A DNA stretch of 14,385 nt, taken from the NCBI GenBank assembly GCA_030840515.1, contig JAVEEJ010000043.1:1-14385 (forward strand), given 5' to 3'. A program made the position numbers and the translations under genes. The stretch is from Frankiaceae bacterium. Its GTDB lineage: Bacteria; Actinomycetota; Actinomycetes; JAVEEJ01. Shown in pieces: positions 7,120-12,731 of this stretch. Below the pieces are notes generated by a model, which saw only the letters and a list, made by a program, of their open reading frames with translations, was not told the DNA's origin and searched no databases. Every line of letters starts with the position of its first letter. Within the stretch, counting starts at the first letter, position 1.

Positions 7120-7391
7120 CGGCCGCGGACCTCGCGTAGGGCCGGCCGTACGTCCACCAGGTAGACGATCGCCGCCACGAGAGAGGCGATGCCGAGGATG
7201 CCCAGCCCTTGGCCGAGCAGCGCCCCGATGGCGAGCACCGCCACCCAGGGGAGCTTCTGCCACTTGTCGGCGGCCAGGTAGGCCCGCTCGGGCTGGATGA
7301 GGGCGTCGATCAGAGCCCACAGCTTGAGGGCGAGCAGCGCCAGCGACAGGAGCAGGAAGATAAGGGTGATTGGACCGAACAGCACGCTCAC
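7116..7391 (-). CDS. DUF2516 family small membrane protein
   Basis: The real start is probably GTG at 7391-7389, giving 91 aa; the open frame extends further upstream, but that part overlaps the reductase gene and looks non-coding (Arg/Gly-rich). The start overlaps the reductase stop by four bases (GTGA), indicating coupling. The protein has a hydrophobic segment at about residues 4-30 (LIFLLLSLALLALKLWALIDAL) interrupted by a loop with ADKWQKLPW, a second at about 48-78, and ends in YLVDVRPALREV, a hallmark of DUF2516. The family occurs in actinobacteria, is predicted to lie in the cytoplasmic membrane and has no known function. In Mycobacterium tuberculosis its counterpart (Rv0476) follows hbhA (Rv0475) and a regulator (Rv0474); here an aldo/keto reductase intervenes. 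Convergent with the acetyltransferase. Confidence 0.85.
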   Translation of the reverse strand: MSVLFGPITLIFLLLSLALLALKLWALIDALIQPERAYLAADKWQKLPWVAVLAIGALLGQGLGILGIASLVAAIVYLVDVRPALREVRGR

Positions 7392-8338
7392 GGGCTGCCT
7401 CCCGGGAGGACGACCTTGTCGAGCTCGGCGAGGTCCTCGGCCGTGGGCTCCCACTCCCCGGCCGCGGCGTTCGCTGTGACCTGCTCGGGCTTGGTGGCAC
7501 CGGCGATGACGGAGGCGACCGCGGGCTGCGCGGCAAGCCCGGCGATGGCCACGTCCAGAAGTGAGCGACCGCGGGCGTCGGCGTACTCGATCAGCTTCTC
7601 GACAGCCCCGAGCCGCTCCGGCGACGCCAGCTCGGGCTTGCGGTCAGTGATTCGCGCGCCCGTCGGCAGCGCAGCGCCCAGGCGGTACTTGCCGGTCAGC
7701 AGGCCATTCGCGAGCGGGAAGTAGGGCAGCAGGCCGACGCCGAACTGCTCGCACGCCGGCACCACCTCGGCCTCCACGCCGCGGTCGAGCAAGGAGTAGT
7801 GGTTCTGCACGGACACGAACCGCGCCGTGCCGGCCGCGCGCGCCGTCCAGTCGGCGTCGGCCACCTGCCAGCCGCTGACGTTGGACCAGCCGATGTAGCG
7901 CACCTTGCCCTCCACCACCAGCTCGTGCAGCGCGGCGAGCGTCTCCTCGACCGGGGTCACGCCGTCTGGCACGTGGTACTGGTAGAGGTCGATCCACTCC
8001 GTGCGCAGCCGGCGCAGCGACGCCTCGACCGCGAGCCGGATGTAGCGCCGCGAGCCGCGCACTCCCCAGTCGGGCCCGTTGAGGCCCTGCATGTCCATGC
8101 CGAACTTGGTGGCGATGACGACGTCCGTGCGACGCCGCCCCAGCACCTGCCCGATCAGCTCTTCCGATGCGCCGACGCCGTAGTAGTCAGCGGTGTCGAG
8201 CAGCGTGACGCCCGCGTCGATTGCGGCGTCCACCACGGAACGGGTCGCCTCGAGGTCGCAGACCCGGCCGAAGTTGTTGCACCCGAGGCCGACGACGCTG
8301 ACGGTGAGGCCGGAGTCACCGAGTTGGCGATAGCGCAT
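7388..8338 (-). CDS. aldo/keto reductase
   Basis: The 316-aa product is a full-length (alpha/beta)8 aldo/keto reductase, an NADPH-dependent cytoplasmic carbonyl reductase. The catalytic tetrad is present: Asp48 and Tyr53 (LDTADYYG), Lys78 (ATKFG) and His122 (YQYHVPD). IGWSNVSGWQVADADW at about 150-165 and the Gly-rich C-terminal VIAGATKPEQV (binding the 2'-phosphate of NADP) fit the family. It resembles the potassium-channel-beta/YajO branch. ATG 8338 has no ribosome binding site but has a -10-like TAGGGT six bases upstream, consistent with a leaderless transcript. Its stop overlaps the DUF2516 start by four bases, so both genes share a transcript, while the upstream hbhA-like gene is separated by a strong hairpin. 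This enzyme is an insertion into an otherwise mycobacteria-like gene order. Substrate unknown. Confidence 0.93.
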   Translation of the reverse strand: MRYRQLGDSGLTVSVVGLGCNNFGRVCDLEATRSVVDAAIDAGVTLLDTADYYGVGASEELIGQVLGRRRTDVVIATKFGMDMQGLNGPDWGVRGSRRYIRLAVEASLRRLRTEWIDLYQYHVPDGVTPVEETLAALHELVVEGKVRYIGWSNVSGWQVADADWTARAAGTARFVSVQNHYSLLDRGVEAEVVPACEQFGVGLLPYFPLANGLLTGKYRLGAALPTGARITDRKPELASPERLGAVEKLIEYADARGRSLLDVAIAGLAAQPAVASVIAGATKPEQVTANAAAGEWEPTAEDLAELDKVVLPGGSP

Positions 8339-8344
8339 GCATCG

Positions 8345-8371
8345 ACCCTAATTGCCCAGCCCTGACAGCAA
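8345..8371 (-). promoter_or_regulatory. candidate leaderless promoter of the aldo/keto reductase gene
   Basis: On the minus strand TTGCTG (8371-8366) and TAGGGT (8350-8345) are separated by 15 bp, and the -10 hexamer ends six bases before ATG 8338. A start site 7 bases downstream would fall on the A of ATG, the arrangement common for leaderless mRNAs in actinobacteria. The spacer is shorter than the usual 17 bp, so the -35 assignment is uncertain. Confidence 0.45.
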
Positions 8372-8411
8372 GACGCGGCCCGCCTGGGCTGGGTCCCGGG
8401 CGGGCCGCGTC
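8372..8411 (-). terminator. strong hairpin, probable terminator of the hbhA-like transcript
   Basis: GACGCGGCCCGCC at 8372-8384 is exactly the reverse complement of GGCGGGCCGCGTC at 8399-8411. The 14-nt loop can pair further (three G-C pairs), giving a stem of about 17 pairs. It lies 65 bp after the stop of the HbhA-like gene and just before the reductase promoter. Only a weak T-rich run follows on the minus strand, as is common for terminators in GC-rich actinobacteria. Confidence 0.75.
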
Positions 8412-8476
8412 GTGCAAGGTACAGGGCTGGGGGGTGTGCCCTGGACCGTGCGCTCAGGAGAGAGCGGCTAGCTGGT

Positions 8477-8932
8477 TCAGCCGATCTTCTCGGCCGCGGC
8501 CTCGACCGCGTCGGTCGTCGCCACGGCGGCCTTCTTGGCCGTGGTCGTCGTGGCCTTCGCGCGGGTGACGGTGGCCTTCACCTGCTGCTTGGCCTCCACG
8601 GTCGCCTGCTGGCGACGGATCTTCTTGACGAGCTTCTCGCCACGGACGGTGAGGTCGCCGTAGAGCCCGGTGGCCTTGCCGTTGAGCGTCTCGGCGTAGG
8701 TCTTGGCCTTGGCCGGGAGCTCCTTGACGTCGGCGACGGACAGCGCCGTGAGCTTGCCCTGCAGCTCCTTGCTCTGGGTCTTGGCGAGCTCGAGCTGGGC
8801 CTTCGCGGTGGCGGGCAGGGCTCGCAGCTGCTCGACGGCGAGGTCGGTCGCGCCGGCCACGACGTAGAGCGGGCGGGCGTACTCGGACTTGACGGTGGCG
8901 GTGAGCTTCTTGACGTCGGCGGTGATCGCCAT
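8477..8932 (-). CDS. hbhA: HbhA-like (heparin-binding haemagglutinin) coiled-coil protein
   Basis: The 151-aa product is an almost uninterrupted amphipathic helix rich in Ala, Lys and Glu. It resembles mycobacterial HbhA: a DLAVEQLRALP segment at residues 30-40 and YGDLTVRGEKLVKKIRRQ at 91-108, which lines up with the HbhA region YNELVERGEAALERLRSQ. HbhA is a surface or membrane-associated adhesin that binds sulfated glycans through a C-terminal Lys/Ala/Pro repeat tail; here that tail is short (AKATTTTAKKAAVATT at about 125-140) and ends in an acidic/Ala segment. There is no signal peptide, as in HbhA. AAAGGA at 8946-8941 lies eight bases before ATG, and the gene follows the regulator by 31 bp, the Rv0474-Rv0475 arrangement. 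A role in adhesion here is inference; in environmental actinobacteria it may be a structural or lipid-associated protein. Confidence 0.8.
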   Translation of the reverse strand: MAITADVKKLTATVKSEYARPLYVVAGATDLAVEQLRALPATAKAQLELAKTQSKELQGKLTALSVADVKELPAKAKTYAETLNGKATGLYGDLTVRGEKLVKKIRRQQATVEAKQQVKATVTRAKATTTTAKKAAVATTDAVEAAAEKIG

Positions 8933-8963
8933 GAGGTGGTTCCTTTCGGTTGCGGGTGTGGGG

Positions 8964-9413
8964 TCAGGACGTGGATGCGGTGGACTTCTTGGTGCTGGAC
9001 TTCTTGGTGCTGGACTTCTTTGCGGTGGGCCTTGTTGCGGTGGCCCGCGCTGCGGTGGGGGCGGTGACGCCGGTGACCGCGTTCTCCTTGCGGAAGGAGT
9101 CGTAGATCTCGACCAGCACCTGCTTCTGCCGCTCCGTGATCGACGGGTCGGCCAGCAGCGCGGCGTGGACGTCGGACTCCTCGCGGTCCTCGAGGAACCC
9201 GGCCTGGACGTACAAGGCCTCAGCGGAGATGCGCAGGCCCTTGGCGATCTGCTGGAGGATCTCGGCGCTGGGCTTGCGCAGGCCGCGCTCGATCTGGCTC
9301 AGATACGGGTTGGACACACCCGCCGTCTTTGCCAGCTGACGCAGCGAGATCTGAGCCGTACGCCGCTGGTCGCGGATGTACTCGCCGAGCTCGCCGACGC
9401 GCAGAGTTGCCAT
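8964..9413 (-). CDS. XRE-type helix-turn-helix regulator with basic C-terminal tail
   Basis: Counting from ATG 9413 (149 aa), residues 11-65 form a Cro/C1-type helix-turn-helix domain: SLRQLAKTAGVSNPYLSQIE covers helices 2 and 3, and KPSAEILQQIAKGLRIS covers the following helices. After a linker and a second helical segment (ITERQKQVLVEIYDSFRKE, 92-110) the protein ends in a basic low-complexity tail AKKSSTKKSSTKKSTAS (131-147). The frame is open upstream to ATG 9449, but those 12 codons overlap the promoter and operator-like DNA, and the core starts MATLRVGELGEYI, so 9413 is preferred. The counterpart in mycobacteria is Rv0474. It likely controls the HbhA-like gene downstream, and, given the palindromes in its own promoter, itself. 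The tail resembles HbhA or histone-like Lys repeats and could add nonspecific DNA affinity. Confidence 0.9.
   Translation of the reverse strand: MATLRVGELGEYIRDQRRTAQISLRQLAKTAGVSNPYLSQIERGLRKPSAEILQQIAKGLRISAEALYVQAGFLEDREESDVHAALLADPSITERQKQVLVEIYDSFRKENAVTGVTAPTAARATATRPTAKKSSTKKSSTKKSTASTS
8982..9021 (-). repeat. 15-bp tandem repeat coding the Lys/Ser/Thr tail
   Basis: GGACTTCTTGGTGCT (plus-strand reading) occurs at 8982-8996 and 8997-9011, with a partial third copy from 9012. It codes on the minus strand for repeated KKSST. Exact identity of the two copies suggests recent slippage, so the tail length may vary between strains. Confidence 0.75.
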
Positions 9414-9420
9414 GTGGGAC

Positions 9421-9449
9421 AGGCTATTCAGTGGTGCTAGCAATTGCAA
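9421..9449 (-). promoter_or_regulatory. candidate leaderless promoter of the XRE regulator
   Basis: On the minus strand TTGCAA (9449-9444) and TAGCCT (9426-9421) are 17 bp apart, the optimal spacing, and the -10 box ends seven bases before ATG 9413. No ribosome binding site lies before the ATG. Together these fit a sigma-70-type promoter making a leaderless mRNA. Confidence 0.6.
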
Positions 9450-9464
9450 GCGGCAGTGCTAGCA
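9434..9464. promoter_or_regulatory. paired palindromic operator candidate (two GTGCTAGCA copies)
   Basis: GTGCTAGCA occurs at 9434-9442 and again at 9456-9464, exactly 22 bp apart (about two helical turns). Each contains the perfect 8-bp palindrome TGCTAGCA. The first lies in the spacer between -35 and -10 of the regulator's promoter, the second just upstream of its -35 box. A further palindrome GCAATTGC (9440-9447) overlaps the -35. The arrangement fits binding of two regulator dimers on one DNA face, repressing the regulator and possibly also the divergent cyclophilin gene. Confidence 0.6.
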
Positions 9465-9529
9465 GCGCCCGGTGGCGTGCGTCACAGTGCTTCACCCACA
9501 GCGGCCGGATCCATGTCACCATCTCGCGC

Positions 9530-10216
9530 ATGAACGCGCGTCCCCGCCTTCGGCCCATGATGTTCCCGGCACTGGTCTCGCTGCTGCTGCCGCTCAGCGC
9601 CGCGGCCCACGCCGCGGCCCGCCCGGACCCCGTGGGGTGGCGACCCTGCGCCTACCTGCCGGCGCCTCCTGACGCGGTCTGGGGGCCGAGCAAGAACGTG
9701 GGAACACCGCCGGCGCAAGCCCGGCTTGCCCCGGGCGACGTGATGACTCTGGTCACGAACCGCGGCACGATCAGGATCAAGATGCTGACGGATGCTGCGC
9801 CGTGCACCGTCAACAGCTTCCGGTTCCTCGCCTCAAAGAAGTACTTCGACGGCACCCACTGCCATCGGCTCACCACCAGCGGGCTCTATGTGCTGCAGTG
9901 CGGCGACCCTTCAGCCACCGGCTCCGGTCACCCCGGCTATGAGTACCAGGACGAGAACCTGGTCGGAGCGACCTACAAGGCGGGCACTGTGGCGATGGCC
10001 AACGCCGGTCCGTCGACCAACGGCAGCCAGTTCTTCATCACCTACAAGAGCTCGTCTCTTTCCCCGCTCTACACACCCTTCGGAGTGGTCCTCGGCAACG
10101 GGCTCGACATCGTGCGGAAGGTCGCCGAGGCCGGGTCGGACAACTCCAACGGCTCGGGCGACGGTCATCCGAAGCGCTCCGTGGTCTTCAAGACGGTCAG
10201 GCTCAGGAACGCCTGA
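9530..10216 (+). CDS. secreted cyclophilin-type peptidyl-prolyl cis-trans isomerase
   Basis: From ATG 9530 (228 aa) the product begins with a signal-peptide-like region: basic MNARPRLR, a hydrophobic core MMFPALVSLLLPLSA and an AHA/AA cleavage site near residue 28. The cyclophilin domain starts around 70 (GDVMTLVTNRGTIRIKM) and includes the catalytic-Arg region HCHRLTTSGLYVLQCGDP at 110-126, the GSGHPGYEYQDE loop, and AMANAGPSTNGSQFFITY at 155-172, with the Gln-Phe-Phe of the proline pocket. It catalyses prolyl isomerisation, here outside the membrane, and may help fold exported proteins. Cysteines at about 40, 92, 111 and 124 could form disulfides. ATG 9557 is an alternative start with a shorter n-region. 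No lipobox is evident. The open frame runs upstream to 9329 into the regulator gene, which is not coding here. It converges on the asparaginase gene with a 1-bp gap and no terminator hairpin. Confidence 0.9.
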   Translation: MNARPRLRPMMFPALVSLLLPLSAAAHAAARPDPVGWRPCAYLPAPPDAVWGPSKNVGTPPAQARLAPGDVMTLVTNRGTIRIKMLTDAAPCTVNSFRFLASKKYFDGTHCHRLTTSGLYVLQCGDPSATGSGHPGYEYQDENLVGATYKAGTVAMANAGPSTNGSQFFITYKSSSLSPLYTPFGVVLGNGLDIVRKVAEAGSDNSNGSGDGHPKRSVVFKTVRLRNA

Positions 10217-10217
10217 C

Positions 10218-11168
10218 CTACAGAGCGACTGCCCGCACTTCGCCGACGGGCTTCCCGGCTCCGAGTACGACGGACGCGGGTACGGCGTCCAGCTGGTCGG
10301 CCGGCACTCCCAGCCGGCGCAGCGCCGCCACCAGCACGGGTGTTGCGGCGCGTGCTGCGCCGTCGGCGATCTTGACCGCGACGGCGGTGCCGTCCGGCAG
10401 CGCGGCGCCGTACACGCCCTCTGCCCCGTCCTTGGCCAGCAGACCCGGGACGGACTGCATCAGCGCTGTGACCTCGCGGCCTGTGCCGCCGACGGCGAAG
10501 GGAAAGCCGCGCATGGCGTCGGCGACGGCAGACTCCGCACTGCCTGCCGGAGCTTGCACCATCCGGGAGAAGGATCGCGCGACGCCGGTCAGCGTCATCG
10601 ACAGCAGCGGTGCGCCGCAGCCGTCGACCCCGACGTGCTCGGCACGCTCGCCCGACAGCTCCGCCAGCGCGGCGCCGATCGCCTTCTGGAGCGGGTGCTC
10701 GGGGTCTCGATAGCCCTCGATCGACCAGCCGTTGTGCTGGGCGGTGACAACCATGGCCGCGTGCTTGCCAGAGCAGTTCTGGTGGATGCGGTCGGGTCCG
10801 CCGCCCGAGCGGATCCAGTCGTGGGCCGCGGCCTGGTCGTAGGGCAGCGTGGGGGTGTTGTCGAGCGCCTCCGGCCCCAGGCCGCCGGCGGCGAGGATCG
10901 CGCGCACCAGGGCGATGTGGTGCGGCTCCCCGGAGTGACTCGCGGCGGCCACGGCCAGCTGCTCAGGGTCGGTGATGACCGACCCCAGGCCGGCCCGCAT
11001 CATCCCCACGGCCTGCATGGGCTTGCTCGACGAGCGCGGGAACATCGGAGCGTGCACCTCGCCGACCGCCCACAGTTCGGAGCCGTCGGGCCCGAGCGCG
11101 ACGACGGACCCGTGGTGAACGCTCTCGATGAAACCGCTGCGGACAACCTCGGCGACGACCGGTGGCAT
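10218..11168 (-). CDS. asparaginase of the Rhizobium etli (AnsA/PF06089) type
   Basis: The 316-aa product matches the R. etli-type asparaginase family, which hydrolyses L-asparagine to aspartate and ammonia and is unrelated to E. coli AnsB. In this family the nucleophile Ser and partner Lys form an SxxK motif, here PRSSSKP with Ser46 and Lys49, and Zn is held by Cys, Lys and Cys, here NCSGKH (Cys132, Lys135) and VDGCGAP (Cys184). Positions agree well with the known enzyme (Cys135, Lys138, Cys189). PTLPYDQAAAHDWI and GGTGREVTALM are further conserved blocks. The open frame extends upstream to 11246, but ATG 11168 overlaps the stop of the RsiG-like gene by one base (TGATG), which points to coupled translation. 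No signal peptide; cytoplasmic. Last gene of a three-gene operon and convergent with the cyclophilin gene. Confidence 0.9.
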   Translation of the reverse strand: MPPVVAEVVRSGFIESVHHGSVVALGPDGSELWAVGEVHAPMFPRSSSKPMQAVGMMRAGLGSVITDPEQLAVAAASHSGEPHHIALVRAILAAGGLGPEALDNTPTLPYDQAAAHDWIRSGGGPDRIHQNCSGKHAAMVVTAQHNGWSIEGYRDPEHPLQKAIGAALAELSGERAEHVGVDGCGAPLLSMTLTGVARSFSRMVQAPAGSAESAVADAMRGFPFAVGGTGREVTALMQSVPGLLAKDGAEGVYGAALPDGTAVAVKIADGAARAATPVLVAALRRLGVPADQLDAVPASVVLGAGKPVGEVRAVAL

Positions 11169-11713
11169 CAGCCCGCGTCGGAGGGAAGCAGCGCCTCGAC
11201 GTCCGCGTCGCCGTCGCGGTAGCGGCGCATCATCTCCGCCGCACACGCGTCCATCGCCTGCTGCACCAAGCGGCGGTCGGAGGAGACCTGCTCCTCCTCG
11301 GCTTCCAGCGTGCGCAGTGCGCCGCGCAGCGCGTCGTCGCTCTGGGCCGTCACGTCGGAGATCCCCACGTCGGCCACGAGCGCCTCGACGTAGCGCCGGT
11401 GCTCGTCAACCCGTGACGGCTCGACGGACGCGTGCCTTCCCAGTCCGCGCGCCCCTGGGCGCATCTCCTCGGCGAGGATCCGGGGCAGGTCGTCGATGAT
11501 GCTTCCCTCGCCTCCGGTCTCGCGCCGGTTGAGCTCGGCCCGCAGGATGTCGATCCGGCCCTGGATGAGGCGGCGGATGTAGGACAGGTCGGCCTCCTCC
11601 TGCTCCGCCTCGGCGCGCATGGCGCGCAGGTCCTCCAGCGCCTGGCCGGCGATGTCGGTCAGGAAGTCGGCCGCGAGCACGCGGTCAATGCGGCGTCGCC
11701 CCGGGTGTGTCAT
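11168..11713 (-). CDS. rsiG: RsiG-like c-di-GMP-binding anti-sigma factor
   Basis: The 181-aa product is mostly two long helices (about 20-62 and 100-165) joined by a linker. Each helix carries the exact signature E(X)3S(X)2R(X)3Q(X)3D, the c-di-GMP-binding motif of Streptomyces RsiG: Glu40, Ser44, Arg47, Gln51, Asp55 in helix 1 and Glu140, Ser144, Arg147, Gln151, Asp155 in helix 2. In Streptomyces, RsiG bound to a c-di-GMP dimer sequesters sigma-WhiG and holds back sporulation; homologs exist in other actinobacteria, including ones that do not sporulate. Both motifs on one chain indicate the monomeric two-motif (Streptomyces-like) type. Databases sometimes label such proteins ABC transporter substrate-binding, which does not fit: no signal peptide or binding fold is present. 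GAGGGG at 11724-11719 precedes ATG by five bases. It lies one base after the BKACE stop and overlaps the asparaginase start. The sigma partner is not in this window. Confidence 0.88.
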   Translation of the reverse strand: MTHPGRRRIDRVLAADFLTDIAGQALEDLRAMRAEAEQEEADLSYIRRLIQGRIDILRAELNRRETGGEGSIIDDLPRILAEEMRPGARGLGRHASVEPSRVDEHRRYVEALVADVGISDVTAQSDDALRGALRTLEAEEEQVSSDRRLVQQAMDACAAEMMRRYRDGDADVEALLPSDAG

Positions 11714-11714
11714 G

Positions 11715-12560
11715 TCATCCCCTCGTATCCGCCGAGCGGCGGTCTTTGATGCCCAGCATGGCGCGTGCCTCGCCCGGTGTCAGCGGCGGCCTCAAGGCGG
11801 TGGTGGCCAATGCTGCCGCCCGGCGGACCAGCTGGCCGTTGCTCTGCACCGGCTGACCCGGCGCGAAGGTGAGCGTGTCCTCCATGCCGACCCGCAGGTG
11901 GCCCCCGCAGGACAGCGCCGCGAGCATCACAGGAAGAGTGCCGCGCCCGACGCCGGTGGCGGACCAGGTCGCCCCCTCAGGCAGCGCGGCGACGCAGGCG
12001 ACCAGGGCCTGGGCCGTGGCGGGCATCCCACCCGGCACGCCCATCACCAGGTCGCAGTGCACGTGGCCGCCGTAGGGCGCGCCGTGCTTGTCGAGCAGCC
12101 GGCTCAGCGTGGTCAGCTGCCCGAGGTCGAAGATCTCGAACTCCGGCACCACCGCCCGCTCGCGCATGGCGAGGTAGAGCCGCTCGATGAGGTCCCACGG
12201 GTTGAGGAAGACGTCGTCACCGAAGTTGACGGTGCCGCAGGTGAGGCTGGCCGAGTCGGGGTCGGCATCGAGTACGGCGACCCTGGCCTCGGCGCCGTCG
12301 GTGACGGCGCCCCCCGTGGAGACCTGGATCACCAGGTCCGTGGCCTCGCGGACCGAGGAGAGGGCCTCACGGACGTAGCCGAGGTCGAGCGTGGGCCGCG
12401 CCCCGCCGTCACGCACGTGGATGTGGATCATCGCGGCGCCTGCGGCCTCGCAGTCCTGCGCGGTCTCGACCAGCTCCTGGACCGTCACCGGCAGGGCCGG
12501 AACGTCGGACTTGTCCGACTCTGCGCCGGTCGGCGCCACGGTGATAAGCGTTCCGGTCAC
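11715..12560 (-). CDS. BKACE family 3-keto-5-aminohexanoate-cleavage-type enzyme (DUF849)
   Basis: From GTG 12560 the product is 281 aa and matches the beta-keto acid cleavage enzyme (BKACE, formerly DUF849) family: Zn-dependent TIM barrels that condense a beta-keto acid with acetyl-CoA and release acetoacetate plus a new CoA ester. Visible blocks are HIHVRD with metal ligands His46 and His48, VSTGG at 80-84, CGTVNFG at 108-114, HCDLVMGVPGGMPAT at 168-182, TGVGRG at 202-207 and GGHLRVGMEDTL at 219-230, whose Glu227-Asp228 lie by the active site. The frame is open up to 12659, but the upstream part is Pro/Arg-rich and unlike the family; GTG 12560 puts TGTLITVAPTGAE at the N-terminus, as expected. 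No strong ribosome binding site was seen. First gene of the operon with rsiG and asparaginase. Substrate (for example 3-keto-5-aminohexanoate, betaine- or carnitine-derived keto acids) cannot be assigned. Confidence 0.9.
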   Translation of the reverse strand: MTGTLITVAPTGAESDKSDVPALPVTVQELVETAQDCEAAGAAMIHIHVRDGGARPTLDLGYVREALSSVREATDLVIQVSTGGAVTDGAEARVAVLDADPDSASLTCGTVNFGDDVFLNPWDLIERLYLAMRERAVVPEFEIFDLGQLTTLSRLLDKHGAPYGGHVHCDLVMGVPGGMPATAQALVACVAALPEGATWSATGVGRGTLPVMLAALSCGGHLRVGMEDTLTFAPGQPVQSNGQLVRRAAALATTALRPPLTPGEARAMLGIKDRRSADTRG

Positions 12561-12731
12561 CGGGGCATCGTGCCACGCTCGCGCAGGGCTCCGGGGGCCA
12601 ATCGGGGCCGTCGGCTGCCCCGGCTGGTGGACGCCGCCGACGCGGGGGCCAGTCGACACGCCGTACTCGCCCCTCCGGCTTGCCCATTCACGCGAGAGAT
12701 TCGCCCAGACGGCTCAACGTGGGGCTCTCCA
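12561..12731. promoter_or_regulatory. divergent spacer between the BKACE and DUF4388 genes
   Basis: This 171-bp spacer must hold the promoter of the BKACE-rsiG-asparaginase operon and that of the DUF4388 gene. An inverted repeat CGGGGC-N8-GCCCCG lies at 12603-12622, a possible operator or leader hairpin. TTGCCC at 12680-12685 could be a plus-strand -35 box, but no good -10 lies 17 bp downstream. No FliA/WhiG-type promoter (TAAA with GCCGATAA) was seen. Confidence 0.35.

Noticed and set aside
8372..8411. Riboswitch or small RNA at the strong hairpin
   Set aside because: It is a simple single stem without a conserved core, placed downstream of a gene, so a terminator explains it.
8982..9021. 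CRISPR-like repeat
   Set aside because: The 15-bp units are directly adjacent without spacers and are in frame in the regulator's basic tail.
9792..11222. 476-codon plus-strand frame opposite the asparaginase gene
   Set aside because: No recognisable motif; the region is explained by the cyclophilin and the asparaginase, which both keep their catalytic residues.
11168..11713. Calling the RsiG-like gene an ABC transporter substrate-binding protein, as databases sometimes do
   Set aside because: There is no signal peptide and no substrate-binding fold; the chain is two helices with duplicated c-di-GMP signature motifs.
12561..12731. WhiG/FliA-type promoter near the rsiG operon
   Set aside because: No TAAA with a GCCGATAA-like box at the proper distance on either strand.
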